Shown here: in pieces, positions 21,834 through 33,835 of the stretch
Layout of the letters: every line of letters starts with the position of its first letter
Numbering within the stretch: position 1 is the stretch's first letter
Origin: Mangifera indica
Taxonomy: Eukaryota > Streptophyta > Magnoliopsida > Sapindales > Anacardiaceae
Direction: 5' to 3'
Length of the DNA stretch: 64,000 nucleotides
Assembly: GCF_011075055.1 (NCBI RefSeq)
Contig: NC_058153.1
Span: 11,904,001-11,968,000, forward strand
Program-made: the position numbers and the translations under genes
Notes under the pieces: generated by a model
The model's input: the letters and a program-made list of their open reading frames with translations, nothing else
Database searches by the model: none
Told to the model about the DNA's origin: nothing

Positions 21834-22023
21834 CTCTTAACTGGGATCTGCCCTTGACTTTCAGGATTTCTGTCCTCGAATTTCTGAAAGGGCTTCCCCT
21901 TTTAACTGTGATCTGCCCTGGACTTCCAGGATTTGTCCTCGAATTTCTGAAAGGGCTTCCCCTCTTAACTGTGATCTTCCCTGGACTTTCAGGATTTGTC
22001 CTCGAATTTCTGAAAGGGCTCCC
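21834..22023. repeat. 63-bp tandem repeat, three units
   Basis: Three units of 63-64 bp, each with TTAACTGTGATCTGCCCTGG-like and CTCGAATTTCTGAAAGGGCT-like parts. One related unit lies downstream of U5-4 on the minus strand (about 53070-53000). It sits just before the start of block C. The window's own first bases match the end of this repeat. Confidence 0.85.
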
Positions 22024-22997
22024 CCCTGTGCAGTGCCCTAGGATCCAAACTTGGCTAATTGCGCCAAGTCAACACGGTCAATTACCGAGTGATTCCAGTC
22101 AAAATATCGCAATTATTGGGAAGCATGCAATTCATTTAAGCATAAAGAAGAATTTTAATTTTATATTTAATGATTAAATAGACAAAATTAGTTTTTACAG
22201 AAATTTACAATTGCTAAAACTTAAACTACTATGTACTGGTTGTCTGTCAAAACGGAAAAGACCTTGATCAACCTCTTAACTTAGTTTGAAATCGTTGATA
22301 GTAAGAAGTCACAAACAACTATAAGAACTATTTGTTAATATAAGGGTTCACAGTAAATGTAAAGACCTAGCCAGTATTTACTATCTAGAATAAGGAAGGA
22401 GAATATAAGAACGAAGTCAATAATACTTTATCTTAATGCAAGTACTAAGCTTGTATTTTCTTATATGAATATCAATATATATTTCAACCTATCATTTTAT
22501 TTTTATTTAAGAAAAAGAATTAAGTATTAGATCAGTTCTTGAATTATGACATGAATTTCAGTCCAACGAATATATAAAAGTGTTTAAGATTTAGAACTCG
22601 AAACTTCATCATAAAAGTTCTAATATTTTACTAATTTAATTAACTATTGAGGTGGAAAAAAAAAATGGAACAACTTATTGCCAGTAAAACACTTGATCTT
22701 GACAACTAATCTATACAACAAGGTGGAAACAAAGAAAATATAAGAAAATAAAAAAATATTTGTCACTGAAACTCAAGCAGATTGAAGAAAACAGAGTTAC
22801 AGGAAACCTAGCAAACATGAGAGAAAGAGTAGAGGAACAGTCAAAAGAATTCTCTGGAAATCTTTTCTACAAAATAAACCTGAGTTTCTATAGTCAGCAA
22901 AATATATTTCACTCAGAAATGACCATTCTGTCTTCACCAAGCTTATTTACAAGTCTGCCCTCATCACAAAAGATGAAGACACACAAGCACTGCAAAA

Positions 22998-23035
<38 letters not shown>

Positions 23036-24119
23036 CAATCTTTATTTTTCTTCATTTACTAAATCTACTTACTTAATATCAAGGGATGGAATTGAGTTGA
23101 GTTGGGTCAGACTTGAATTCATATTTAGTTTAAATGAGTTAAGTTGATAGCTTAGCTCTAGTTTGAGAGTTTGTTGGCATTACCACACCAAAGTTCTTCT
23201 CCAACGATTATTCTTCTTTTCTAATGATTCTTTTTTTTTTTAGTGTTATTATTCACCATTTGAGTTGTCTTGAGTTCGAACTCAAGCCGATGTGTTGTGC
23301 AACAATTCCTTGGCTCAGTGTTAGCAATAGTTACACTGGAAGCTTTTGGTCACTGTTTTAAAAACTGGATAGGACCGACTAATTCAAACAGAAATCAACT
23401 CATGATTTGGTACAGATTTTACAAGAAACTGGGTTAATTAAAAACTCAGTCAAAACCGGCAAATGCGGTTTTGACCACAATTAATGCCTAATTCAATAAT
23501 TTTTCAGTTTATTGTTCAATTTTTTTAGTGAAAACAATCATGACTACAGTATTTTACCTTGACAAGATTGATATTCAAGTCAAATCTGCCAATGTTATCA
23601 AAATTCTCTATCAAAGAGTTATTGGAAAATAGTATTTGTAATTTAAGAAAGTTCTCAATTCTTCAGGGTCTAAAAGGTCAGGAAAGCATATATTTAGGCT
23701 AATAATTCTTGTTTTTCTTAGTTTATATCTCTTTCTTTTCTTTTTTTTTTTCATACAAAAGAAGACTATCACTTGGAGTATGAGAATTGTTATTTTTGTT
23801 GCTACATATATTTATGCACAAATTTATGCAATCAAAAATTAATAAAGTTATTTGAAATAATTGCATCAGTTGGTCAAACTATAAATCAGTAAGATAACTA
23901 GTTCTATCTCCGCTCTGATTTTAAAAACATTGCTTTTGATACAAGTCTTTGAGCAATAATTCTTAGAGCTTTTCAATTTTCCATCATCACCTAACAGATA
24001 AACCAATCAATTTTATCACCAGTCAAGAAATCAATCAATTGCAATCCATGAATCTATCATTCCCAATAATCAAGCAATTAAGCAATAATTTTTTTTCAAC
24101 TTTCCTTTGTGTACCTCAT

Positions 24120-24670
24120 TGTACACCAGTATAAATACTAGTCTTTTATACACGAATTCATATATAAGAAATACAATTCATTCATATTTTATCATTATAT
24201 CAAAGCCACCCACTTTGGCTTGAATATTTCTTATTTTTTGGTAGACTTTGAGTTTGTAAATTTCCCATTTGTTATCATGTCCAAAGTGCAAGCTGATATA
24301 CCTCAAACTATTCCTATCATCTTAGATGACACCAATTACAATTATTGGGCCCAATCCATGTATAACTTTCTTAAAGGTCGCATGATGTGAAGATATGTTA
24401 TTGTTGAAAAGTGCAATCCTGAAAAGAAGCATGACAAATCCCAAGAGAAGTTTGAGACTCAACTTGAACAATGAGATTGCAACAATTCCAAGGTTATATC
24501 TTAGATTTCAAATGCTTCGAAAACCTCCATCAACATTCTTTTTAGTCAATTTGAAGATACCGAGGATCTTTGAGATTTTCTTGCTTAACAATTTTTATCC
24601 AGTGATCTTGCTTACACATATCAACTTTAAGTCAAACTTCATGATTCGAAACAATTTGGTGAGTTAATTC
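24120..24670 (+). pseudogene. Copia 5' fragment: LTR end and gag remnant (copy C)
   Basis: As at 9180-9680, with a longer gag stretch. The frame from 24278 (MSKVQADIPQ) shows LDDTNYNYWAQ and LKGRMM before a stop. A further gag-like part runs through about 24590 in broken frames. Confidence 0.6.
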
Positions 24671-25110
24671 ATAGCTCAAATTTATGACTTGAGTTTAATT
24701 CAAATCCATGGCTTGGATACATGGTTTGAGTTTCCTTCTTATTTACAAAATAACGTTATTTTATTTAAATTTTGTCCATTATTAGATAAAAGATATTGTT
24801 TTGTCAATGAACTATACATTCGAATCATGAATATGAGTCACAGATTTGAACCGAATTATTTTTTATTTTAATTAAACTTGAATCATTCTTAATTTTTACT
24901 ATTCGAGCTCATACTCATCCATAATCATGATAACTCGCAACTTGTCATGTTTGCAGCCCTTCCCACATCCACTATTATTTATTTTTATATATCAAACAAG
25001 ACACTCATTATAACTTCTGCAAACATAATTAATGCACTAAACTTAGGTTTTAATGGATCAATTTCTTCATCCGAATTGAGCTTTGAGTCGAGTACAAGAT
25101 TTAGTTCATC

Positions 25111-25461
25111 TTAAATCCCTAACAAACCTAGAAAAAGAAAGCAAGCAAAGACAGTGCCAAAATGAAAAGAAGATACTTGATTTGTTATATAAGCTGAGCC
25201 TGAGGAAGTTCTGCTGCGAGCACGAGTTGCGGTTCCTGTTCCAAATCCTCTACCTCTTAAACCCTTTTCCTCTTTCGTAAAAATTTTCAACTTCCGGGGC
25301 TGAAAAAAGCTCAGAAACCTTCCCTCGTCATGCACTTGAACTCCACTCTTCAGAACCAAAGTTGCAGCAGGCTGAACCTGGGCTGAACTTGGAAGAGAAA
25401 AAGAGAAGACCAAGATAAGAGAAATAAGCAAGAAAGCAAGAATAAAAGTGATCTTGGACAT
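25111..25461 (-). CDS. Putative small secreted peptide precursor (copy C)
   Basis: 116 residues, the same length as the copy at 10256-10606, with four substitutions (P/L, M/T, C/R, S/F). Signal peptide residues 1-27; basic C-terminal half with QPRKLKIF and RTSSGSAYI. The ORF differs at about 1.4 % of bases and the 320 bp upstream at about 4-5 %, while other parts of the blocks differ more. The upstream region has no obvious strong promoter motif. Function and expression are unknown. Confidence 0.5.
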   Translation of the reverse strand: MSKITFILAFLLISLILVFSFSLPSSAQVQPAATLVLKSGVQVHDEGRFLSFFQPRKLKIFTKEEKGLRGRGFGTGTATRARSRTSSGSAYITNQVSSFHFGTVFACFLFLGLLGI

Positions 25462-25802
25462 GATATATATATATAGTTGTGGATTTAGAATTATAGAGAG
25501 ATAACCAGAGAGTATAAATTAAAGTTATGGAAGATATATGGCTGTGTAGTTACTTGTAGAAATTTGCAAAAAGGATTATGACTTTGTGAAAGTGAATTTT
25601 CTTGAAACGGATAGTGTTGATCATATAGAGTGAGGTAGAAGGGAGGAGGTGGGCAATGAGTAAGAAAGTGACCTGCAATTGTCACCGCTAATTTATTGAC
25701 CCTCAAGTTGAATGGACAAATTGGAGCACTAACTGGCGGCCAAGATTGAATCAATCTTTCGGACTCGAACCAGGCATTGAATGTAATTATTTAACACTTA
25801 TT

Positions 25803-26610
25803 TTAAATTACTAATAGGTCTTTATTATTTATTTAAAGTAAGAAATATTACGGACAAATTTTAAATTACTAATTTTTCTTGTACTGGTGATTCTTTCTTC
25901 ATCGCTGCCACCACTGCTAATTTTGTTTTCGGGAACACTCTTCCTGGTTTTCTAACAATGACATCATCTCTTGCTATTACTATGACGCCTTTAACTTCTT
26001 AATTTTTGTCTCCAATTATAGTTTTAAGAGCTATTGCTATAATTGTGAGGGAGTGTTAAATAAAATATAGTTTAAATTACTAATAGGTCTTTATTATTTA
26101 TTTAAATTATGAAAATATCATGGACAAATTTTAAATTACTAATTTCTCTTGTACCGGTGATTCTTTCTCCACCGCTATCACCACTGCTACCTTTGTTTTT
26201 CAAAACCCTCTTCCTGGTTTTCTAGCAGTGATGTCATCTCTTGTTACTACTATGACACTTTTGACTTTTTAATTTTTGTCTCTAATTATAACTCTGAGAG
26301 CTATTACTGTCATTGTAGGGGAGTGTTAAAAAAAAAAATTTAATTGTTAATCGGTCTTTATTATTTATTTAAATTATGAAAATATTATGGACAAATATTT
26401 AAATTACAAATTTCTCTTGTACCGATGATTCTTTTTTCCACCGCTACCACCACGGTTATCTTTGTTCTTAGAAACCCTCCTCCTAGTTTTCTAACAATGA
26501 TGTCATCTCTTACTACTACTATGACGCCTTTAACTTCTTAATTTTTATCTTCAATTGTAGCTCTGAGAGTTGTTGCTACAATTGTGGGAGAGTGTTAAAC
26601 AAAATATATT
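25803..26610. repeat. ~268-bp tandem repeat, three units
   Basis: Units start at about 25803, 26071 and 26339 with TAAATTACTAATAGGTCTTT-like sequence and end GAGTGTTAAA. Copy A has a single unit, so it expanded here after the duplication (or contracted there). Confidence 0.82.
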
Positions 26611-26699
26611 TTGATCTTATTCGATTTGATTTTGGTTTAATCAAATTTAATATGATTTTGATTTGATCCATTCGGATTTGATATAACTATGATTTGTTG

Positions 26700-27170
26700 T
26701 ATATTATTTAGAGTAAAGAGGAAAAATGTTGATGATTGATGCTTGGAGTTGAGATAAAGCAAGGGAATTGGAATCATTTTGAGTATTGTCTAATGTTGAT
26801 GAAGTGTAAGTCATTTTGAGAGGATCAATTGCAGAATTAGTTCTACAATTGCTCTGATACCATAAAAAATATTGTGAGATGAAAGAAATTCTCAACTTGT
26901 ATTTCCAAGTGATAAAGTTACAATATTTATACAACATACAAATCAATAAAAACGGAAAGAATATTATCACCTAGTTATTAACTTTGTAAATAAAGAATTT
27001 TTCTAGAATAAAATATTTGTCTAATTACTAATTACCTAAATAGTAAGATATCTTAAAATAAAATATTTGATATCCCAGAATAATATATTTACATCTAAAA
27101 ATTAAAATATTTATATTTTAAGAAATAGCTTAAATAGATTATGGGCAGTTGGAGAATTTTTGACTGCATT
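26700..27170 (-). mobile_element. Copia 5' fragment (LTR, primer site, gag start)
   Basis: On the minus strand TGGTATCAGAGCAATTG (about 26849-26865) is a good iMet-tRNA primer site. To its right is an LTR-like region with GTATAAATATTG (about 26920). To its left a short frame begins MTYTSSTLDNTQNDSN and stops at about 26704, consistent with a truncated gag start. The LTR outer end is not certain. Confidence 0.6.
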
Positions 27171-27351
27171 TTTTTAAATTAAATATAACAATAGAAAGTA
27201 AAATTGTGTCTGCATTTTATCATTCATGCTCATGGCGTTTTGTGAGGTGTGTTTATTGCTCTCAAATTTGTCAAGTTGTTAGATCAAATCAACATACTAA
27301 ATTTATTTATAATTTAAGGCATGCTAGTTTCATTGTGCAACTGGTTATCAC

Positions 27352-27958
27352 TAGACCTAGCAATTGGGTAGATTAGGCTAGGTGCAGCTTGAGTTGATGT
27401 GGGTGCAGGTCGAAGACGAGTTGAATTATTTCTAAAACCCATACTTGTGAGTTACCTGTTAATATTAATTTCTTACTATTTTTCTTTTGTTTTTATTATT
27501 TTAATATATTTATTTCATAATTTTCAATATTTTTCTTTCCAAGTATATAAGTATTTTGTGGAAGAACAAAAATTTAACTAAAATTATAAAAGTGTTTTCT
27601 ATAAATTTAATAAATTTTAACATTAAATCCGGAATGAATATTTATAACAAAGTATTTGGTATTCATATTCTTTAATTTTGTTTTCAATACAAAAAAATCT
27701 TTAATTTATAGGTGAATTTGAATTTATTTTATGTTAAAAAAACAAAAAATACGTCAAATTTATCTAGAGTGTGTTGTAAATTTGATGTTGTAGAAGAAGA
27801 TGAATAAAAAGAAAAATGGAGGACCTGCAAATATACCCGGCCCGCCCACAAAAATTCATTATCCCGGGATACGAGTCCAAAAATCTAAGACTCATACCTA
27901 TTTTTAAACAGGTTATCCTTTGAGTTCTACGGGTGACCCATCTATTTTGTCAAGTATA
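27352..27958 (-). mobile_element. hAT-type MITE, copy 3
   Basis: 607 bp, inverted relative of 13090-13736. Ends TAGACCTAGCAATTGGG and the inverted ATTTTGTCAAGTATA. Flanked by GTTATCAC (27344-27351) and GTTATAAC (27959-27966), an 8-bp duplication with one mismatch: an independent insertion. Confidence 0.82.
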
Positions 27959-27966
27959 GTTATAAC

Positions 27967-28351
27967 GACCGTTTATTCCTCTCAAACTTGTTCTACTTCT
28001 TTCCTCTTTCATTTTCTCTGTATCAACTCTGATACTTTGAATTAATAGATAGCAAATCTGATATCATTCACGTTTATAAAGTAAGTAATTAATAAATATT
28101 ATTATTATTTAACCATATAAATTAATTTAAAACAAATCTTACTTGCCTACCAAATTTGCAATAAAAATTCATATCCCATTTCTCTTTATCTTTTATTGTT
28201 TTTATGGGAAACCTATCCATTTAATTGATATACTAAATAAGTTTCCAATGTATTAAATATTTTAATTATGTTACTTTCTTTGTTTATTTATAAACCACAC
28301 CACATCTTCAACCTTCAACCCAAACAATCTTCCATACCCAAAAAAAAAAAA
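27967..28351. promoter_or_regulatory. Upstream region of the OVATE family gene
   Basis: AT-rich. A plausible TATA box (TTTATTTATAAACC) lies near 28282, about 70 bp before the chosen start codon. It falls inside the longer open frame from 28268, which argues against the upstream ATG. Confidence 0.5.
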
Positions 28352-29119
28352 ATGCCTAAACACATTCCAAAATCCCTTATAAAATGTCTCTCCAAGCTCA
28401 AGAAATACCCATCAAAGATTCAATTACTAGTACTATCCTCTAATTCATTCTCAACCTCCAAAAATTTGATCCTCTCAAACTGCAAACAACCCAGAGACTT
28501 ATCATTTGCAGTTGATCGTAATAAAAACGATGGCGTCAACACCAACAACAACAACAATAATAACGTTAGCGGTGCAACACTCTCAGATATTGATCAATTT
28601 CTTTATGAAAATTTTAGATCTCTTTATATTAATGACGAAGAAGATGATAAAAAGAAAGACGAAGATTGTGACGGAGATAAAATTCCAAAAGGGCTATCAT
28701 TGGATTCACCAAGGTTGATTGAACCGCCAGTGAACCTTTATGGGTCTCACCCATTTTATGAAGAAGCTCATGACAGTTTCACCACCAACTCTGAGGACAT
28801 CGTCACTTCAACTTCAACCTCATCTTCACCTATAAATTGTTCCCCAAATCATGATTCTTCTACAGTTTCTACTGATTCCAATTATGTGAAACTTCCCGGT
28901 GACTCCATTGCAATGTTGAGACATTCTCCAAGTCCTTATGGTGATTTTCGACGTTCCATGCAGGAAGTGGTGGAGGTACAAGGGCAACAACAAGCCACTA
29001 TTGATTGGGATTTCTTGGAAAAGCTTTTGTTTTGTTACTTGAGGCTGAATGAGAAAAAATCATACAAATTTATTCTAAGGGCTTTTGTGGATTTGGTCGT
29101 GGGTCTCCGTCAAAATTAG
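28352..29119 (+). CDS. OFP: OVATE family protein (OFP14-like transcriptional repressor)
   Basis: 255 residues, single exon as usual for OFPs. The start at 28352 gives MPKHIPKSLIKCLSKLKKYP, the standard OFP N-terminus; an upstream in-frame ATG at 28268 would add 28 untypical residues. Residues about 76-92 read TLSDIDQFLYENFRSLY, a conserved OFP14-type motif. The middle is Asn-, Asp/Lys- and Ser-rich low complexity. The OVATE domain is residues about 185-252 (DSIAMLRHSPSPYGDFRRSM to FILRAFVDL). OFPs act in the nucleus with KNOX/BELL homeodomain proteins and TRM proteins and affect organ shape and secondary wall formation. Intact. Confidence 0.93.
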   Translation: MPKHIPKSLIKCLSKLKKYPSKIQLLVLSSNSFSTSKNLILSNCKQPRDLSFAVDRNKNDGVNTNNNNNNNVSGATLSDIDQFLYENFRSLYINDEEDDKKKDEDCDGDKIPKGLSLDSPRLIEPPVNLYGSHPFYEEAHDSFTTNSEDIVTSTSTSSSPINCSPNHDSSTVSTDSNYVKLPGDSIAMLRHSPSPYGDFRRSMQEVVEVQGQQQATIDWDFLEKLLFCYLRLNEKKSYKFILRAFVDLVVGLRQN

Positions 29120-30060
29120 AATAAGATTCCCCCATGTATGGTAAGATTGTGGCAATAGGATTAGATTAAGAAAATATGGAGAGGAGAGGATGGCACCAAC
29201 AAAAAATGTAAGGTGTTGGATTTATTCATCTTTTGTTTGCCTTGTCAGTGATTTTCAAGAATAATAAATTTATCAATCTCTTTGTTTATGATTTAAGCTT
29301 TGAGATATTGCCCATATTCCTGCAATTTGATTAGATTAATTGCAATTTTATTACAAGAATATAAAAGAAAATTTTGTAATACATTAACTCACCGATGATG
29401 TAATACATTATAGATGTATACACCTAAGTACACAGATAATATACCGTTATCGTTTTACAAAATTAGTGACATTAAGCATTGGAATGTTATTCAATTTGAC
29501 AGATATAGAGGAAGCATTTACTGAAAATATGCGGAACAAAATAAAGCTCACAATTAATCATGCAATGCATTCATAATATAAATAAACTTGAAAATATTAT
29601 CATGCAAAATCATTTTAATAAACAAGACTACAAGGCATAATAAATGATTAAATGAGTCCAGGAGATACCTAACATATCATTTATACTTAGTTTTTGACAA
29701 AAATGTCAACTGTAAATGGTGCCCACTAATTTTAGGTAAATTAATTTTAATAATCTATGAATTCCCTTTAGACTACTATTGCATGTGTGAAGAATATCAA
29801 ATTTTAATAAAAATATTTGTTACCTCACATGATCAGCAACATCTATAAAAAAAAAAAAAAAAACCTAATTTCTTTTGCATCGATTATTATTTGTATAGAA
29901 TTATTCCTGCTTTTTTTAAAATGTAAATAGCTATCTTCATCAGCTCAAGGGAAGGAGCAAAAGATAATATTTTCAAATGACTATCTGAATCATGGAACTT
30001 TATGAATATCCCACTGGTTACTTCATCTTTTTTCTTGCAATTAATTGAAAAAAATTTATG
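29120..30060. other. 3' flank of the OVATE gene and AT-rich spacer
   Basis: An AATAATAAA polyadenylation-like signal at about 29261 fits the OVATE transcript end. Beyond it I see no gene. Confidence 0.5.
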
Positions 30061-30069
30061 TTATCTATT

Positions 30070-31168
30070 GGCCAAAGGACTTATTCCCACACAAGTTTTA
30101 ATGCATTCCCAAGTCACACCCATTGGGTTTGAAAAACCCAAAGTCTCACCTATGAGTCAACTATCGTTAAAATTTTCTGTTAGAGATACAGGTAAAATTG
30201 TTATTTTATTAATAATATTAAAAAAATAAAATTCACTGCATTCTCACCTAAGTTTTAAAAACTAACAACTTTACCCCTGTTTAAAGTTTTCTAACTTTGA
30301 AAAATCACAATTCCCCCCACCCCCAACTTAAAGTTTTTTCCTTCACCCCTCTAGTCATCATCTCCGACTCCAACAACCTCCCCTCTCTACCATAAAACAT
30401 TGGTTTACACACGATGGGGCATGAAGACCTCCCTTCTCCAAATCTCTTTGTCCCAACGAAGAGACCGATCTTTTCATTCCTGATGAAGAGATCTAAACAA
30501 AGCAGTAGGGTTGGACTCGAACCGAGCCCATTTGAGCTCGACTTGAACAAGCCAACCCTATAAAAGCTCGATTGAACTCGAGTTACTCGCCAAAATTTTC
30601 AATTAAAAATTTTAATACAAAACGACATCGTTTCGTTCATTTTGATCAATATGTATTAAAACGAAACGACGTCATTTTAATAATAAAATAGTTAAAAACT
30701 CGAGCTTGAAACAAGTTGAGCTGAATTCAAGCCAAGTTCAAACTTGACTTCTAGGAGCTCGAACTCGAGCTCTGCTATATATAAACTGAGTCGAGTTTGA
30801 GCTCAGCTTAACTCGAATCCAGCCCTATAGAGGAGGCACCGGTCAATGTTTAAGAGTGAAGACAGGAGATTGTTAGCACCAGAGATGTTGGTCAAAGGGG
30901 AGAAGAAAAAAACCCTATGTTTAGGGGGAAAATATGATTTTTCAAAGTTAGAAAAATTTAAGAGGTGAAATTGTTAATTTTTAAAATATGGAAGAAAATG
31001 TAATGAATTTTATTTTTAATATTATTAGTAAAATAATGATTTTACCCCTATATCTAAAAAAACATTTTAACCCTAGTTGGTCTATAGCTGAGACTTTGAG
31101 TTTTTCAAACTCTGTGGATGTGATTTTGAAAATGCATCAAAACTTTGTGTGAAAATAGTCCTTTAGCC
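30070..31168. mobile_element. Foldback/Mutator-like non-autonomous element, copy 1
   Basis: 1.1 kb with long imperfect inverted ends (GGCCAAAGGACTTATTCCCA and its partner ending AATAGTCCTTTAGCC). Flanks TTATCTATT and TTAACTATC match 7 of 9, the length of a Mutator duplication. The core is GC-richer. A 322-bp hAT MITE sits inside. Confidence 0.7.
30506..30827. mobile_element. Small hAT-like MITE nested in the foldback element
   Basis: 322 bp. Ends TAGGGTTGGACTCGAACCGA and the inverted TTAACTCGAATCCAGCCCTA. Internal AAAACGACATCGTTT motifs. Flanking 8-mers CAAAGCAG and TAGAGGAG match at 5 of 8, so an old duplication at best. Family members at 55163-55343 and 60184-60498. Confidence 0.7.
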
Positions 31169-32087
31169 TTAACTATCGATTGCATAGTGTCTTCACTCTA
31201 TGCATGGGATTTAATTTGATATATATCCGAAATGATGGGAAGCATTCAAAACAAATTATTGGTTTTACGTTTGCACAACATGTGTTAAGTGTTCAATTTC
31301 TAAACATGTGAAAACCCCTATTAATTAGTAGAGGGAAAATCTCTTATTTGTATGCATATGCATGAATAATTTATTACTAATAATTACATGTCATATTATT
31401 TATATTACGACAAAATCAATATTTTGTCAATATATATAGTATTAATATGCGTATATACATGGTAGATGTAACACGTGGTGTATATATTCATAATATTTGA
31501 AGCACGGAATAGTATTAGTGCGTGGTATATAGTCACAAAAATATTGGAAGTATCATTTATAACTAGTACTCTTTGAGTACAAATTTCGAAGTTTTTTAGT
31601 TTTAATTAATTAGTCTTGGAGCTTAATTATCTTAATCACTTGCAATCAACTCCTCGAAATCTTTGTTGTTTAGCTCTATCCAGATAGCATAGCAAATCAA
31701 CATTTGATGCTCTTTTCAGAAATGATATACATGTACGTTGTTCTTATTACTATTTGGTTACTAATATTTGATGTCAACTCTTTCATATGGCTTAATAAAG
31801 TTGATATTATGCTGAAAATACAATTTATTCATATTTTAACAAGATGCATTAATTAGGTATATATATATATATATATATCGAGCGAGTTTGTGTCCTCTAC
31901 CCTTTTGCTTGCATAGTAGATTTTTCATTGTCTATTATATTTGACCAATGACAAATATGAATTTATCCTAAACCTATGTCTTCTTTACTTAACATCAAAC
32001 TTATAAAATATCTAATAATTAAAATAACAGTAATTGTACTACATTTATAATTTTTCGAAAATTAGTTATCCAAGTAACTTCCATTTG
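31169..32087. other. AT-rich spacer
   Basis: Contains a TA microsatellite near 31857-31879. No gene seen. Confidence 0.5.
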
Positions 32088-32570
32088 GTTTTCAGTAAAC
32101 TAAAATTACTTTGGTAATTTATCTTTTATTACTTGTATTACCTTGTTTGATTTGTCAGTAATAAATAATTACGATATTTTTTTATTATCAATGATGATAT
32201 GACAAGTAATATAGGTGGTAATCTGATTACCACTTTGACCTTAAGTATTAAAATGTTATCAAAGTAATCTTGATTTTATACAATTTTATCTTTATTTATT
32301 AATTTTTAAGACTAAAATACTCTCAATTTTAATTAATATAACGAGTAACATGAATATATATGTTAAAAAAATTATAGTTAAGAATATTTAAGTAAAATAA
32401 TATCTTAGTATCTTTTTTTTTTTACCTTTAATTAAACACAATAATTTTTTAAATCTACTAATTTTTGTCAAATATAGTAATAATTTATACTTAATCATTT
32501 TCAAGGTAATCTATCTTTGTAATAATCTTTCATATTTGATAATAAAACATTACCTGAACTAAACACACTC
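32088..32570. mobile_element. MITE with GTTTGGTTTA ends, copy 2 (inverted)
   Basis: Begins CCATTTGGTTTTCAG, ends CCTGAACTAAACACAC, with the central palindrome GGTAATCTGATTACC at about 32217-32231. Confidence 0.65.
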
Positions 32571-33835
32571 TTATATGTCGAAAGTCTTATATCAATTTAT
32601 TTATGTTTAATTTTAAAAAATAGAAAATAGCTGAATTAATATAGAAAAATAAGAAAAAAAATCTGAAGGTAAAAAGAACTTAAAAAATATGAAAATTGGT
32701 CAAAAATAATATTATTTAATATAAGTTAACATTTTTATTTTCTTAAAACTGTTTAAAAATCCTTTCAAATTTTCCTTTTCCTTAAAACATTCTGGATTCT
32801 TTCTCAATTTCCAAACCATTTCCAAAGTTTTTTTTTTTCATTTTTAAGTTATTTAATTTTTAATTTTCCAGATTCTTTCTGATTTTTCAAAGTATTTTCA
32901 ACTTTTTTTTTCATATTAAAGATTCTTGTCCCTTAGTTTTTTATTAAAATTTTTAGAAGTTTGTATATTTTATACAATTTAATATTTTCGTTTGTAATAT
33001 TTAATGCAAATTGATAATATTTTTAAATATTTATTAGACAAAAAAAAAACCATTCTACATTTTCTTAAATGAAGTTAGAATTAAGAAAAAAAAAAAAAGA
33101 CTACAGTGGGGCTGTTTGATAGATATTGATAATTAAAGGGTTTAAGAAATTTGTTGAGTTACGAGGAGTGTAATTGTCAACCAATGGTGTGCATGGTCCA
33201 ATTTAATACAGTTTAAGAGTTTTTTCAAACTAAATTGATAAAAAAAAGGGGTTTGAAAAATAATCAAACTATTTTAGGTTTTAAATCAAACCAAAGTAAA
33301 TTAAAAAAATTGGTTTGGATTACAGTTTGAACATGTTAAAATATTCACTTCTAAATATATATATTAATTAATAAAATTAATTTAATTATAGTTTTCTAGA
33401 ATATAATATAAACATGTAAAATAAATATGAAATATATATTATATACATATAAAGAAAATGACAAAAATAAATATAAAAAAAAGTTGCACACTTAATTATT
33501 TATTGAAAAATTCTGTAAAATATAATTATATATATGTATTCTAAAAAAATACAGTTTATGGTTTGATTCGATTTAAAAATTGTCCGAACTGTAACCTAAG
33601 TTGAAAACTGTTTTTTAAAATTTATTAATTCAAACTAAACTATTTTATAAATCAAATCAAACCGAACCATAATTTTTAAGTAGTTCAATTTAGTGTGAAC
33701 CAAATTATACACACTTTTAATAACAAAATTCCCTATATAAACCTTTTGGGTAATTCAGTTGCTGCTCAACTCAACCTGCGGTGTCTTTTTGTTGCATTTA
33801 TCAGGAAAGTAAATGGAGAAAGATTCATTTCAATT
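32571..33835. other. Very AT-rich spacer with a degenerate inverted repeat
   Basis: 33190-33715 has ends rich in TTTGGTTTGA/TCAAACCAAA words, suggesting an old hAT-like MITE, but I could not define boundaries or a target duplication. Confidence 0.4.

Larger units (their letters stand above)
22023..26700. repeat. Segmental duplication, copy C
   Basis: Partner of 1-11290 without the copia element and the SIRE-like solo LTR; both empty sites are clean (about 22430 and 23230). Contains the gag remnant, peptide ORF and expanded 268-bp unit. Confidence 0.85.

Noticed and set aside
28268..28351. Longer start for the OVATE gene
   Set aside because: The 28 extra residues do not match the family, and a TATA-like TTTATAAACC lies within them.
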